From: Pseudarthrobacter enclensis | GTDB taxonomy: Bacteria; Actinomycetota; Actinomycetes; Actinomycetales; Micrococcaceae | NCBI RefSeq assembly: GCF_030811655.1 | Contig: NZ_JAUSRE010000001.1 | Coordinates: 1-64,000, forward strand | Direction of reading: 5' to 3' | DNA length: 64,000 nucleotides | Shown here: positions 43,296-52,134 of the stretch, in pieces | How the letters are laid out: each line of letters begins with the position of its first letter | Numbering within the stretch: position 1 is the stretch's first letter | Notes under the pieces: model-generated | Databases searched by the model: none | The model's input: the letters and a program-made list of their open reading frames with translations, nothing else | Told to the model about the DNA's origin: nothing | Program-made: the position numbers and the translations under genes

Positions 43296-44258
43296 ATGAC
43301 AGCCTCTTCAGAACAAGGAAACACGGAACCGACGTCCATCCGGTCCTGCGCCACGGGACGCCAATATGAACTTCGCCGGGGTGACGCCGTGGCCGCGGTG
43401 ACCGAACTCGCCGCCGGGCTGCGCTCATTCACCCGGGGCGGCGTCCTGCTGACCGAAACGTACGGTGATGACGAGATTTCCCCCGGCGGTTCCGGCATTA
43501 CCCTGGCGCCCTGGGCCAACAGGGTGGAGGACGGGCAATGGTTCCTCGATGGCCGTAAGCAGCAGCTGGATATCACCGAGGTTTCCCGCAATAACGCCAG
43601 CCACGGGTTGCTGCGGAATACCGGCTACGCACTGGTGGAGGAGTCCCGGTTTGGCGTGGCACTGGAGGCGACGGTCTTCCCGCAGCACGGCTACCCGTTC
43701 CTGGTGCGCCACCGCGTGGAATACCGACTTTCCGAAGACCTTGGGCTCCACGTCCGGCAAACCCTCACCAATGACGCCTCGGCCGGGGCGCCCTTCGTGC
43801 TGGGGGCGCATCCCTATCTGCGGGTTGGTGACACACCGGTTGAGGAACTGCGGCTGACGGTTTCCGCCGACACCCGGCTGGTGACCGACGAGCGCCTGAT
43901 TCCCCGCAGTTCGGCCCCTGTTGACGGCGATGTGGACTTCCGTTCCGGGCAGCGTGTGGCGGACCTGGCAGTGGATGTTGCCCTGACGGACCTCCATTAC
44001 CGGGACGGCCGGGCCCGCCACATCCTGGCTGCGGCTGACGGCAGTGAGGTCTCCCTCTGGCAGGACGAAGCCTGCCGTTACGTCCACGTTTACGTGAGCA
44101 CGGTGTATCCGGGGCGGGAACGGGCTGTGGCCATAGAGCCGATGACCGGGCCCGCGAACGCGTTCAACTCAGGGGAGGGACTCCGTTGGCTTGACCCCGG
44201 AGAATCCTTCAGCATGGAGTGGGGCATCGACTACCGACCCGGCGCAGCGGCCCGCTAG
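43296..44258 (+). CDS. galM: Aldose 1-epimerase (galactose mutarotase type)
   Basis: 320-aa beta-sandwich epimerase. GITLAPWANRVEDGQW carries the conserved Asn-Arg of the sugar pocket, NNASHGLLR the catalytic His context and LGAHPYLRVG the second His; the catalytic Glu is in RERAVAIEPMTGPANAFNSG. It is divergent from galT-galK and probably supplies alpha-galactose to galactokinase. The ATG at 43296 suits leaderless transcription; ATG 43290 is an alternative. The frame open further upstream has no homology. Confidence 0.88.
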   Translation: MTASSEQGNTEPTSIRSCATGRQYELRRGDAVAAVTELAAGLRSFTRGGVLLTETYGDDEISPGGSGITLAPWANRVEDGQWFLDGRKQQLDITEVSRNNASHGLLRNTGYALVEESRFGVALEATVFPQHGYPFLVRHRVEYRLSEDLGLHVRQTLTNDASAGAPFVLGAHPYLRVGDTPVEELRLTVSADTRLVTDERLIPRSSAPVDGDVDFRSGQRVADLAVDVALTDLHYRDGRARHILAAADGSEVSLWQDEACRYVHVYVSTVYPGRERAVAIEPMTGPANAFNSGEGLRWLDPGESFSMEWGIDYRPGAAAR

Positions 44259-44293
44259 TTTGCTTTGGGCTGGGGCTGCGGAAGTATGGGGAT

Positions 44294-45637
44294 ATGACGC
44301 CAAAAGAGGACGACGTTACCCTGGCCCACCCAGCTCCCGCCCATTCGGCTCCAGCGGCGCCGGCCGCCGCTGCGCCCCTTCGGGTGCTCACTGACCGCGA
44401 ACTGGACAAGGACATACCGTACGGCATCCGCATCGCCGCTTCCTGGTCGTGGCGCCTCGGCCTGATACTCCTGATGGTGGGGACTCTGGTTTGGCTCCTC
44501 AGCCACATCACCCTCCTGATTATTCCGATCATGGTGGCGGCCCTCCTCGCCGGACTGCTCAGCCCCGTCACGGCTTGGCTGAAGCGGCGGGGACTGCCGG
44601 CGGGGCTGGCCGTCGCCGTGACTGTCCTTGGCTTCATCGGCGTCATCGCCGGTGCGTTGGCACTGGTGGGCAGGCAGCTGGCGGTCGGGTTCGGCGAGCT
44701 CTACTCGCAGGCGCTTGAGGGCGTCCGGCAGGTCCAGGACTGGCTTTCCGCGGGCCCCCTGCACCTCACCGCCACCCAGATCGACCAGTATGTCAAGGAA
44801 GCCACGGACGCGCTCCAGAACAACAGCAGCAGCATCGTCAGCGGCGCCCTGTCCTTTGGCAGCACCGCCGGACACTTCGCCGCCGGGATGCTTCTCTCGC
44901 TCTTCATCCTCATCTTCTTCCTCCTGGAAGGTGACCGGATCTGGGCGTTCCTGGTCAGGATGCTTCCCCGCAAAGCCCGTGCCGCCACCTTCGGGGCCGG
45001 CCATAGGGGTTGGGCGTCCATGGTCAGCTACGCACGCATCCAGATGTTCGTGGCGGCCGTCGATGCGCTCGGCATCGGCGTGGGCGCGGCGATTATTGGC
45101 GTCCCGCTGGCGCTTCCCCTGGGTGTGCTGGTCTTCCTTGGATCCTTCATTCCGGTGGTCGGCGCCCTGGTGACGGGCGCCGTCGCCGTCCTTCTGGCCC
45201 TTGTGGCCAACGGCCCCGTAAACGCCCTGGTCATGCTGGCCATCGTCCTGTTGGTCCAGCAATTGGAAGGCCATATCCTGCAACCCCTGGTCATGGGCAA
45301 GGCGGTATCGCTGCACCCTGTAGCCGTGATCCTTAGCGTTGCGGCCGGTTCCTACCTCGCGGGCATCCCCGGAGCCTTGTTCTCCGTACCCATCCTGGCC
45401 GTAGCAAACTCGGCCGTTCGCTACATCGCCGCCAGAACGTGGGAACATGAACAGGTGCCGGTAATTGCCGGGAAGCCCATCACCGCCGGAGCGGGCGGGG
45501 ACAACACCATCCAGGATGTTGAACCCCGGACTGCATCCGAAGACGTGGGGGACACCGCGGCAGGCACTCCAGCCGAACACCGTGATGCCCGTGCCTCCTC
45601 GCCGGAAGGCAGCCGGGCGGAACCCAGAGGAGAGTAG
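44294..45637 (+). CDS. AI-2E family transporter
   Basis: 447-aa membrane protein of the AI-2E/YdiK/PerM family with eight helices. Family features are LLIIPIMVAALLAGLLSPVTAWLKRRGLP, a soluble helical segment (VRQVQDWLSAGP...), SYARIQMFVAAVDALGIGVGAAIIGVPLALPLGVLVFLGSFIPVVGALVTG, and LEGHILQPLVMGKAVSLHP. Members export diverse small molecules or ions. The N-terminal 45 and C-terminal 65 residues are hydrophilic and variable. ATG 44294 follows GGGGAT; ilvA starts 4 nt after its stop. Confidence 0.87.
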   Translation: MTPKEDDVTLAHPAPAHSAPAAPAAAAPLRVLTDRELDKDIPYGIRIAASWSWRLGLILLMVGTLVWLLSHITLLIIPIMVAALLAGLLSPVTAWLKRRGLPAGLAVAVTVLGFIGVIAGALALVGRQLAVGFGELYSQALEGVRQVQDWLSAGPLHLTATQIDQYVKEATDALQNNSSSIVSGALSFGSTAGHFAAGMLLSLFILIFFLLEGDRIWAFLVRMLPRKARAATFGAGHRGWASMVSYARIQMFVAAVDALGIGVGAAIIGVPLALPLGVLVFLGSFIPVVGALVTGAVAVLLALVANGPVNALVMLAIVLLVQQLEGHILQPLVMGKAVSLHPVAVILSVAAGSYLAGIPGALFSVPILAVANSAVRYIAARTWEHEQVPVIAGKPITAGAGGDNTIQDVEPRTASEDVGDTAAGTPAEHRDARASSPEGSRAEPRGE

Positions 45638-45640
45638 TCC

Positions 45641-46879
45641 GTGAAGATCCTTGAAACCCTTCCCGTCACACTGGACGATGTCCTTGAGGCGCAGAAGCTG
45701 CTTGACGGGATTATTGCGCGCACCCCTGTGGAATCGTCGCGGGCCCTTGGCGGCATGGTGAACGGCGAGGTGTACTTCAAGTGCGAGAACCTCCAGCGTG
45801 CCGGCTCGTTCAAGGTGCGCGGCGCTTACGTTCGGATGGCCCGGCTTTCCCCGGACGAGAAAAAGCGGGGGGTGGTGGCAGCGTCCGCCGGCAACCACGC
45901 ACAGGGAGTCGCCGTCGCCGCCAAGAGCCTTGGCATCAAGGCCCGCATCTACATGCCCCTCGGCGTAGCACTGCCCAAGCTTGCCGCCACCCGCAGCCAC
46001 GGCGCCGAAGTGGTGCTGCATGGACACAACGTGGACGAGGCACTCGCCGAGGCCCAGCGCTACAGCAATGAAACGGGCATGGTCTTCGTCCACCCCTTCG
46101 ACAACGTGGACGTGGTGGCAGGCCAGGGGACTGTGGGCCTGGAAATCCTGGAGCAGGTCCCCAACGTCGATACCGTCCTCATGGGCGTAGGCGGCGGGGG
46201 ACTGCTGGCAGGGGTCGCGGTCGCCATCAAGGCGCGCGCCCGGGAACTCGGCCGGGAGATCCGGATCATTGGTGTCCAGGCGGAAAACGCCGCAGCGTAC
46301 CCGCCCTCGCTTGCCGCCGACGCCCTGGTGCCACTCAAAAAGGTGTCCACCATGGCCGACGGCATCGCGGTGGGCCGCCCGGGGCAGTTGCCCTTCAGCA
46401 TCATCCGGGAACTGGTTGATGATGTGGTCACCGTCAGTGAAGACTCGCTGGCCCGCGCCCTGATCTTCCTGCTGGAACGGGCCAAGATGGTGGTGGAACC
46501 AGCAGGCGCCGTGGGCGTGGCTGCCCTCATGGACGGCAAGATCGAGAACCCCGGAACCACCGTGGCCGTCCTGTCGGGCGGCAACATCGACCCCATGCTG
46601 ATGCTTAAGGTGATCCAGCGCGGCCTTTCCGCTGCAGGCCGTTACATGACGGTGCGGATGATGCTGGATGACCGCCCGGGTTCGCTGGCAACGATCGCCC
46701 GCATCATCGCCGAAAACGACGCCAATGTCACCGGCCTGGACCACACCCGGGTGGGTGGCTCCATCAGCATGGGCGACGTCTCCATCACCGTAAACCTGGA
46801 AACCAAAGGCCACCAGCACGGGGAACAAGTACTCAGCGCCCTCCGCGCCGAGGGCTTCCAGCCAATCGTGGTGCATTAG
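45641..46879 (+). CDS. ilvA: Threonine ammonia-lyase (threonine deaminase)
   Basis: 412-aa PLP enzyme deaminating threonine to 2-oxobutanoate, the first step to isoleucine (or threonine catabolism). PLP Lys lies in KCENLQRAGSFKVRGAY, the phosphate-binding glycine loop is GVGGGGLLAGVA, and SAGNHAQGVA is conserved. A single ACT domain ends the protein (MTVRMMLDDRPGSLATIAR). This one-ACT layout resembles TdcB/short IlvA forms rather than the two-ACT E. coli IlvA. GAGGAGAG precedes the GTG. Confidence 0.94.
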   Translation: MKILETLPVTLDDVLEAQKLLDGIIARTPVESSRALGGMVNGEVYFKCENLQRAGSFKVRGAYVRMARLSPDEKKRGVVAASAGNHAQGVAVAAKSLGIKARIYMPLGVALPKLAATRSHGAEVVLHGHNVDEALAEAQRYSNETGMVFVHPFDNVDVVAGQGTVGLEILEQVPNVDTVLMGVGGGGLLAGVAVAIKARARELGREIRIIGVQAENAAAYPPSLAADALVPLKKVSTMADGIAVGRPGQLPFSIIRELVDDVVTVSEDSLARALIFLLERAKMVVEPAGAVGVAALMDGKIENPGTTVAVLSGGNIDPMLMLKVIQRGLSAAGRYMTVRMMLDDRPGSLATIARIIAENDANVTGLDHTRVGGSISMGDVSITVNLETKGHQHGEQVLSALRAEGFQPIVVH

Positions 46880-46887
46880 GAACGGCG

Positions 46888-47517
46888 ATGGCGGGACCGG
46901 TCAGCGGACCCACGGGCGACGGGCGGGATCCAGAGCGCCACACCATTGCCTCCCGCGCAAGGGCCGGACTGGCGGTCCTTGGCGGGTTCGTAGCGCTGCT
47001 GTTCGCCATCGAAGTGCTCAACACGCTGATGATGGGAGCACTTAACCGGACCTTTGGCCTGCGGCCGAGAAGCCCCGACGGGCTGCTGGACATCCTGACC
47101 TTTCCGCTCCTGCACGCCAACCTGAACCACCTGCTGTCCAACAGCCTTCCCCTGGTCATCTTCGGTTTCCTGGTGTTCCTTTCAGGGCTGCGGGTGTTCC
47201 TCACCGCGCTGGCTTTCAGCTGGCTCGGCAGCGGCCTCACGGTCTGGCTTATTGGCGACGGCGTCACCGTGGGGGCCTCGGGGTTGGTCTTCGGGCTCTT
47301 TGCGTTCCTCCTGGTGCGGGGATTCTTCAACCGCAGCTGGCGGCAGATCCTGCTCGCAGCGGTCCTCTTCATGGGCTACGGAAGCATCCTGCTGGGCGCT
47401 TTGCCGTTCGTGGCCGGGTACGTCAGCTGGCAGGCGCACCTGGGCGGCGCCGCCGGTGGGGTGGTGGCCGCCCTGCTGCTGCGTCCGCGCCTGCCCGCCG
47501 TCACGCGGCAGGACTGA
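46888..47517 (+). CDS. Rhomboid-family intramembrane serine protease
   Basis: 209-aa protease with six helices. The dyad is Ser131 in VGASGLVFGL and His184 in WQAHLGGAAGG, and the oxyanion-side LLHANLNHLLSNSLPL precedes them. Substrates are unknown. AGGAA precedes the ATG, which is 8 nt after ilvA. It converges on greA across a terminator. Confidence 0.9.
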   Translation: MAGPVSGPTGDGRDPERHTIASRARAGLAVLGGFVALLFAIEVLNTLMMGALNRTFGLRPRSPDGLLDILTFPLLHANLNHLLSNSLPLVIFGFLVFLSGLRVFLTALAFSWLGSGLTVWLIGDGVTVGASGLVFGLFAFLLVRGFFNRSWRQILLAAVLFMGYGSILLGALPFVAGYVSWQAHLGGAAGGVVAALLLRPRLPAVTRQD

Positions 47518-47565
47518 TCCGGGTTCGTGCCAACGCAGCTGGACCGGCCCGGGAGCGTTAAAGCG

Positions 47566-47603
47566 AACCGGCGGCCGTCCCCCGTGGAGGGCGGCCGCCG
47601 GTT
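47566..47603. terminator. Bidirectional terminator between rhomboid gene and greA
   Basis: AACCGGCGGCCG and CGGCCGCCGGTT form a 12-bp stem between convergent genes. Confidence 0.75.
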
Positions 47604-47623
47604 GTCTGCGCCGGATGGTTACG

Positions 47624-48118
47624 CTACGCGGCGTACGGCTTGGCAGAGAGGATCTCCACCTTGATGTCCTTGCCGTTGGGCGCAACGTAGCTGAGGGTTT
47701 CGCCTTCCTTATGGCCCAGGATGGCTGCACCAAGGGGCGACTTTTCACTGAAGACATCCAGGTCGGAGTCGCCAGCGATCTCGCGCGAACCCAGCAGGAA
47801 GGTCTCCTCGTCACCCGCGATCCTGGCGACCACAATCATGCCGGGTTCAACGATGCCGTCATCGGCAGGCGCTTCACCCACATGGGCGTCACGGAGCAGC
47901 ACCGTCAGCTGGCGGATACGGGCTTCGATCTTGCCCTGTTCCTCCTTGGCCGCGTGGTAGCCCCCGTTTTCCTTGAGGTCCCCCTCTTGCCGCGCTGCTT
48001 CAATCTTCTGGACGATCTCCGCCCGGCCTGCGCCGGAAAGGTGGTCCAGCTCTGCCTTCAGGCGGTCAAAAGCTTCCTGGGTGAGCCAGGCTGCAGATGC
48101 GCTGTTGGTGGTAGACAC
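47624..48118 (-). CDS. greA: Transcription elongation factor GreA
   Basis: 164-aa factor that stimulates transcript cleavage in backtracked RNA polymerase. The coiled-coil N-terminus contains EGDLKENGGYHAAKEEQGKIEARI with the acidic tip residues (Asp-Glu) and the globular C-terminus ends SPLGAAILGHKEGETLSYVAPNG. The GTG at 48118 has GAGGAG upstream; the longer frame adds ten unlikely residues. Confidence 0.97.
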   Translation of the reverse strand: MSTTNSASAAWLTQEAFDRLKAELDHLSGAGRAEIVQKIEAARQEGDLKENGGYHAAKEEQGKIEARIRQLTVLLRDAHVGEAPADDGIVEPGMIVVARIAGDEETFLLGSREIAGDSDLDVFSEKSPLGAAILGHKEGETLSYVAPNGKDIKVEILSAKPYAA

Positions 48119-48269
48119 GGACTTCTCCTCTAGTGGTCCTACATGCAAAAGACCCCGCCACGGTGGCCACTTGTGGAACAGTAACCAGCTCAGCGGGGTA
48201 AAGGTATCTCTCCATTGTAGTCAATCCACTGGAGATAACCCAACACTGAAGCGTTGCACGTCACACGAC

Positions 48270-48728
48270 CTATGACTCTCCGCCCGGTATCCAGCAGCTG
48301 TCCACCACGCCGGAGACCGACGCCGACTCGGTGCGCAAGGTGACGCGCTGGGCCACTGTCCTGCCGCCGTCGGGCGTTCCATCTGCCGCCGATGGCGGAA
48401 CGTCCACCACTTTCCAACCCACTACCGCAAACTTTGAATCGAGGGCCTTCACGGCGCACTTGACGGGTTTGGCCGGTTCCCTGGTGACCTGGAAGTCCAC
48501 TTCGGCGAGCGTTGAATCGGTGGTGCTGTAGCCAACGTCCTTGAAGGTCACCCCGGACAGCGAGCTGGACGTGGTGGCCCACCCCAGGAAAGCGATTCCC
48601 CCAGCCAACGCCACTCCGATCACAACCCGGGCAGCCTTGGGGGAGAGCCGGCGCTTTTTAGCACCATACCGATTGGCTAGGCTAGTGTCTGCGGGCGCGG
48701 GTTGGGCCGGCTGGTCCGGGGAAGTCAC
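48270..48728 (-). CDS. DUF4307 single-pass membrane protein
   Basis: 152-aa protein with a cytoplasmic N-terminus, one helix (~35-55, VVIGVALAGGIAFLGWA) and an extracytoplasmic domain. Two Cys (KPVKCAV and DSCWIP) may form a disulfide. It matches the DUF4307 proteins that accompany greA and mca in actinobacteria (Rv1081c position). The GTG start lies 6 nt behind TAAACT. Function unknown. Confidence 0.85.
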   Translation of the reverse strand: MTSPDQPAQPAPADTSLANRYGAKKRRLSPKAARVVIGVALAGGIAFLGWATTSSSLSGVTFKDVGYSTTDSTLAEVDFQVTREPAKPVKCAVKALDSKFAVVGWKVVDVPPSAADGTPDGGRTVAQRVTLRTESASVSGVVDSCWIPGGES

Positions 48729-48734
48729 CAGACC

Positions 48735-48740
48735 AGTTTA
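48735..48740 (-). promoter_or_regulatory. Leaderless -10 box TAAACT for the DUF4307 gene
   Basis: On the minus strand TAAACT is followed by GGTCTG and the GTG start at 48728. Confidence 0.5.
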
Positions 48741-48855
48741 GTGCCCTTTCCCCATACTCCCTGCGTTGGCCGTGGCCGCCGCAGGGCGGGGCGCCCCCAC
48801 ATCATCCGACAGCTGCCATCATGCCGCGAAAGAAGAATAAGGAGCCGTCTCTTCC

Positions 48856-49761
48856 ATGACAGCGTCCAGCAACCCCCAGGTGCCGCTCCGGCTGCTCGCG
48901 GTCCACGCCCACCCGGATGACGAATCCAGCAAGGGCGCTGCCACCATGGCCATGTACGCGGCTGCCGGCGTGGATGTCCTCGTGGCAACCTGCACGGACG
49001 GATCGCGGGGAGACATCCAGAATCCCGCAGTGGAGGGCGAGCCGCATCCCAAGCGGGACATGGCCGGCGCACGCAGGCTGGAAATGCAGCGCGCCGCCAC
49101 CATCCTCGGCATCCGCCAGCGCTGGCTGGGGTTTGTCGACTCGGGCCTTCCGGAAGGAGACCCGCTTCCGCCCCTCCCGTCGGGTTCCTTCGCCACTTTG
49201 CCGCTGCACCAGGCCGCAGCGCCCCTGGTGCGGCTGGTCCGGTCTTTCAGGCCCCACGTCATCCTCAGCTACGACGAGAACGGCGGCTACCCGCATCCGG
49301 ACCACATCATGGCCCACCGGGTGGCTGTGGAAGCCTTTGAAGCGGCGGGCGATGCCGAACGCTACCCTGGGGCGGGGGAGCCGTGGGAGCCGAGCAAGCT
49401 CTACTACGACCGGGCGTTCAGCCCCGAGCGTTTCCGGGCGCTTCATTTCGCCCTGGAAGAGGCCGGGCTGCAGTCCCCGTATGCCGAGCGGCTGGCCGCC
49501 TGGCTGGAGTCCGACGCCGAGGGACACACGCCGCCACCGGCCGCCCATGCCACCACCACGCAGGTGGATTGCGGAGACTTCTTCGAGGTGCGCGACGACG
49601 CGCTGCGCGCCCACCGGACACAGGTGGACCCCCTTGGATTCTTCTTCGCCGTTTCGCCGGAGATGCAGCGCCGGGTCTGGCCCTGGGAGGACTATTCGCT
49701 GATTCATTCACGGGTGCACTCGGAGCTCCCCGAAAAGGACCTGTTTGCAGGGCTAAGATAG
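48856..49761 (+). CDS. mca: Mycothiol S-conjugate amidase
   Basis: 301-aa zinc amidase that cleaves mycothiol-S-conjugates of toxins into mercapturic acids. The LmbE-type metal site AHPDDE is at residues 18-23, with the third ligand region GYPHPDHIMAHR. The length, SFRPHVILSYDENGG, and the late RAHRTQVDP and VWPWEDYSL segments match Mca rather than the shorter MshB. It implies that the host makes mycothiol, an actinobacterial trait. GGAG lies 11 nt before the ATG. Confidence 0.94.
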   Translation: MTASSNPQVPLRLLAVHAHPDDESSKGAATMAMYAAAGVDVLVATCTDGSRGDIQNPAVEGEPHPKRDMAGARRLEMQRAATILGIRQRWLGFVDSGLPEGDPLPPLPSGSFATLPLHQAAAPLVRLVRSFRPHVILSYDENGGYPHPDHIMAHRVAVEAFEAAGDAERYPGAGEPWEPSKLYYDRAFSPERFRALHFALEEAGLQSPYAERLAAWLESDAEGHTPPPAAHATTTQVDCGDFFEVRDDALRAHRTQVDPLGFFFAVSPEMQRRVWPWEDYSLIHSRVHSELPEKDLFAGLR

Positions 49762-49797
49762 ACAGGGCAGACAATTTCTATCTTGCGTAGAAGATAG
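49755..49797 (+). promoter_or_regulatory. Alternative hairpins between mca and the next gene
   Basis: AAGATAG (49755-49761), CTATCTT (49778-49784) and AAGATAG (49791-49797) allow two mutually exclusive 7-bp or 6-bp stems. This could be a simple attenuator or an operator with repeated half-sites. Confidence 0.35.
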
Positions 49798-49854
49798 CCG
49801 CGGCGACACTCCGTCCGCTTCCTGCTGCATCCGTTCCACCAGAAGGTTTCAACC

Positions 49855-50205
49855 GTGCATTATCTGCTCCTCCGCCTGGCCACCACGCCCACCCCGCTGC
49901 CCACTCCGACACTCAGGGACGGCATCTCCGAGGATCAGGTGACCCCGGGCCTGCTGGGATTCATCATGACGGCCTTCTTCGTCGTGGCGACCGCCCTGCT
50001 CATTGTCGACATGGTGCGGCGGATCCGCCGCGTCCGGTACCGGGCCCAGGTGGAGGAAGAGCGCATGGCGGCCGCCGCTGCGGCGGACGTGGAAGCTGCG
50101 GAGGACCAGGACGGGCTCGACGACGGTGCGCACCGGCCGTCCAGTCAGTCCAGTCAGTCCAGGGAAGACGGGTCGTCTAACGGGCTTTCCCGTCCCCGCG
50201 AGTAG
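49855..50205 (+). CDS. Small bitopic membrane protein, conserved with mca
   Basis: 116 aa with a short extracytoplasmic N-terminus containing TPTPLPTPTL, one helix (~35-57, GFIMTAFFVVATALLIVDMV) and a basic stop-transfer (RRIRRVRYR) followed by an acidic Ala-rich and Ser-rich tail. It sits where mycobacteria have Rv1083, a similar small membrane protein. Start GTG with AGAAGG upstream. No known function. Confidence 0.75.
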   Translation: MHYLLLRLATTPTPLPTPTLRDGISEDQVTPGLLGFIMTAFFVVATALLIVDMVRRIRRVRYRAQVEEERMAAAAAADVEAAEDQDGLDDGAHRPSSQSSQSREDGSSNGLSRPRE

Positions 50206-50243
50206 GCCGGCCCCGAAACGGCCGTTTCCTGGGGAGCCTGCCG

Positions 50244-50987
50244 CTAGGAAAGGACCGCCAGGGCGATTGCCCCAAAATGGGCAGCGAATGCAAACACGGT
50301 GAAAGCGTGGAAGAGTTCGTGGAAACCAAAGTGGTAGTAGCTGAAATTGGGCTTCTTCAGCGCGTAGAAGACGGCGCCGGCGATGTACAGGACGCCACCC
50401 ACGCAAACCAGCACGGCCGCCGTGACGCTGGCCTGGAAGAACTGCGGCAGGTAGAACAGCGCACCGCAGCCCAGCGCGATGTAGATGGGCACGTAGAGCC
50501 AGCGGGGCGCGTCAGTCCACAACAGCCGGAAACCGACGCCGAGGATGGCTCCGGCCCAGATTACCCACAGGAGCACCATGGCCTGTCCCCGTTCCAGGAG
50601 CGTCCAGGCCAGCGGGGTGTAGGTGCCCGCGATCACCAGCATGATGTTGGTGTGGTCCAGCCGCTTCAGGACGAGCTTGACGCGCGGTGACCAGTTGCCG
50701 CGGTGGTAGACCGCGCTCACCCCGAACAGCAGGACGCCGGTGGCGGCGTAGACGGCGGACGTGACTTTGCGGTCCGGCGTGGGGGCAAGGGCGACGAGGA
50801 TGACGCCGGCGACCAGGGCGAGAGGAGCCGTTACCGTGTGGATCCATCCGCGCCACTTCGGCTTGATCATCAGCAGCTCAGCCAGGCGGACCGCGGCATC
50901 GTCCACGGCACTGGCGTCCGGTTGCAGGCCGGGAGTCCGGTCCTCCGGCGGGGGTGCCGCCGAGGCCTCGGGGGAGTGGCTGTTCAT
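50244..50987 (-). CDS. Hemolysin III (PAQR/YqfA-like) family membrane protein
   Basis: 247-aa protein with seven helices. Conserved features include WIHTVTAPLALVAGVILV, SAVYHRGNW, LDHTNIMLVIAGTYTPLAW and the C-terminal HFGFHELFHAFTVFAF that carries the His cluster of the family's metal site. Despite the name, hemolytic activity is doubtful. The ATG is 6 nt after TATTCT. The gene converges on the small membrane gene above. Confidence 0.9.
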   Translation of the reverse strand: MNSHSPEASAAPPPEDRTPGLQPDASAVDDAAVRLAELLMIKPKWRGWIHTVTAPLALVAGVILVALAPTPDRKVTSAVYAATGVLLFGVSAVYHRGNWSPRVKLVLKRLDHTNIMLVIAGTYTPLAWTLLERGQAMVLLWVIWAGAILGVGFRLLWTDAPRWLYVPIYIALGCGALFYLPQFFQASVTAAVLVCVGGVLYIAGAVFYALKKPNFSYYHFGFHELFHAFTVFAFAAHFGAIALAVLS

Positions 50988-50993
50988 GACACC

Positions 50994-50999
50994 AGAATA
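50994..50999 (-). promoter_or_regulatory. Leaderless -10 box TATTCT for hemolysin III gene
   Basis: On the minus strand TATTCT, GGTGTC, then the ATG at 50987. The box is a good match to TATAAT-type -10 sites. Confidence 0.5.
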
Positions 51000-51121
51000 A
51001 CCTACGGTCCGGTAAGTTACCGGTGAGTAACATAGCTTTCGTGCCGCGTTTCTGTACTGCCGGTCCAGGCTCCCGCGAGCGGTAGCCTAGGATGTGGATG
51101 TACGTTCGGCAGGAAAGTCAG

Positions 51122-51895
51122 GTGAGTGGACGCGTGGAGTTGCCCGGGTTCCTCTATGGCTATTACGAGCGCCGGCTTCTCAGGGATCTCCCGCGCGACC
51201 GCATTCCGCGGCACATCGGCGTCATGGTCGATGGCAACCGGCGCTGGGCCAAGCAGTTCAACGCCCCCACCAGTCAGGGCCACCAGGCGGGCGCCGACAA
51301 GATCCACGAATTCCTGGGCTGGTGCCAGGAGCTGGGCGTCAAAGTGGTCACGCTGTACATGCTGTCCACGGACAACATGAACCGCTCCAGCGAGGAGCTG
51401 GACCTCCTGATGGGCATCATCGCCAACACGCTGGACCGGCTGGACGAAGACGCGAACATCTCCGTGCACGCCATGGGCGCCCCGGAACTGCTGCCCGACT
51501 ACCTGGCCGAACGGCTCAACAAGCTCACGACCAGGACCCCTGTGAGGGAGAAGATCCACGTGAATGTGGCTGTAGGGTACGGCGGCCGCAGGGAGATCGT
51601 GGATGCCGTGCGCGAACTGCTGCACGACGCCGTGGCCAAGGGCATGGACATCTCCAAGCTCGCCGATGACCTGTGCGTGGATGACATCTCCCGCTATCTC
51701 TACACGCGCGGCCAGCCGGACCCGGACCTGGTTATCAGGACGTCGGGGGAGCAGCGTCTCTCCGGTTTCCTGATGTGGCAAAGCGCCTACAGCGAGTTCT
51801 ACTTCTGCGAGGCCCTCTGGCCCGCCTTCCGGAAGGTGGACTTCCTCCGTGCCCTGCGGGACTACGCGGGCCGCCAGCGCCGCTTTGGCGCCTGA
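51122..51895 (+). CDS. Short-chain cis-isoprenyl diphosphate synthase, Rv1086-like
   Basis: 257-aa UPP-synthase-fold enzyme. It has [14 protein letters not shown] (catalytic Asp-Gly-Asn), [36 protein letters not shown] and [24 protein letters not shown]. These stretches resemble M. tuberculosis Rv1086, which makes the C15 primer Z,E-farnesyl diphosphate rather than long undecaprenyl diphosphate. I place the start at the GTG at 51122, AGGAAAG ahead; ATGs at 51092 and 51098 sit in a TAGCCT/TAGGAT -10 zone and probably mark the promoter. Confidence 0.9.
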   Translation: MSGRVELPGFLYGYYERRLLRDLPRDRIPRHIGVMVDGNRRWAKQFNAPTSQGHQAGADKIHEFLGWCQELGVKVVTLYMLSTDNMNRSSEELDLLMGIIANTLDRLDEDANISVHAMGAPELLPDYLAERLNKLTTRTPVREKIHVNVAVGYGGRREIVDAVRELLHDAVAKGMDISKLADDLCVDDISRYLYTRGQPDPDLVIRTSGEQRLSGFLMWQSAYSEFYFCEALWPAFRKVDFLRALRDYAGRQRRFGA

Positions 51896-51987
51896 AACCC
51901 CCGGTTCATAACGAGTTCATACATCCGCCAGAGAAATCGCGGCCAAATGGTTGCGGAAATCACCTGTGGTGGATTTACGTTATATCC

Positions 51988-52134
51988 ATCAGCAGGCAAA
52001 ACCGCCGGCTGATCGGGGAGGCCAGTACATGGAGCGAAACATCGCACCGGTTGTATGGGAGGCCGGACCCGGCCTCGTGGCCGAGCCGCTTCACCAATAA
52101 CAATTCCGGGCTTGCGCCCGGGGCTGGAGTCGAT
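51988..52134 (+). promoter_or_regulatory. Structured leader of the PhoH gene
   Basis: A promoter-like TTGCGG (51951-51956) and TACGTT (51976-51981) put the start near 51988. The leader then folds into an ATCAGC...GCTGAT hairpin (51988-52013), GAGGCCG-GACC-CGGCCTC (52059-52076) and CCGGGC-TTGC-GCCCGG (52106-52121) ending 4 nt before GGAG. It matches no riboswitch class I know. Confidence 0.5.

Noticed and set aside
44255-46876. 873-codon open frame antisense to the AI-2E transporter and ilvA
   Set aside because: Same GC-skew artefact: its composition mirrors the third-position bias of the sense genes, and no family motif is visible.
51988-52134. c-di-AMP (ydaO) or c-di-GMP riboswitch in the PhoH leader
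   Set aside because: The conserved cores of these classes are absent. It is kept only as an unassigned structured leader.
52015-52134. N-terminal extension of PhoH encoded in the leader
   Set aside because: The frame is open, but the residues are unlike any PIN-PhoH N-terminus and GGAG before the GTG at 52135 gives a better start.
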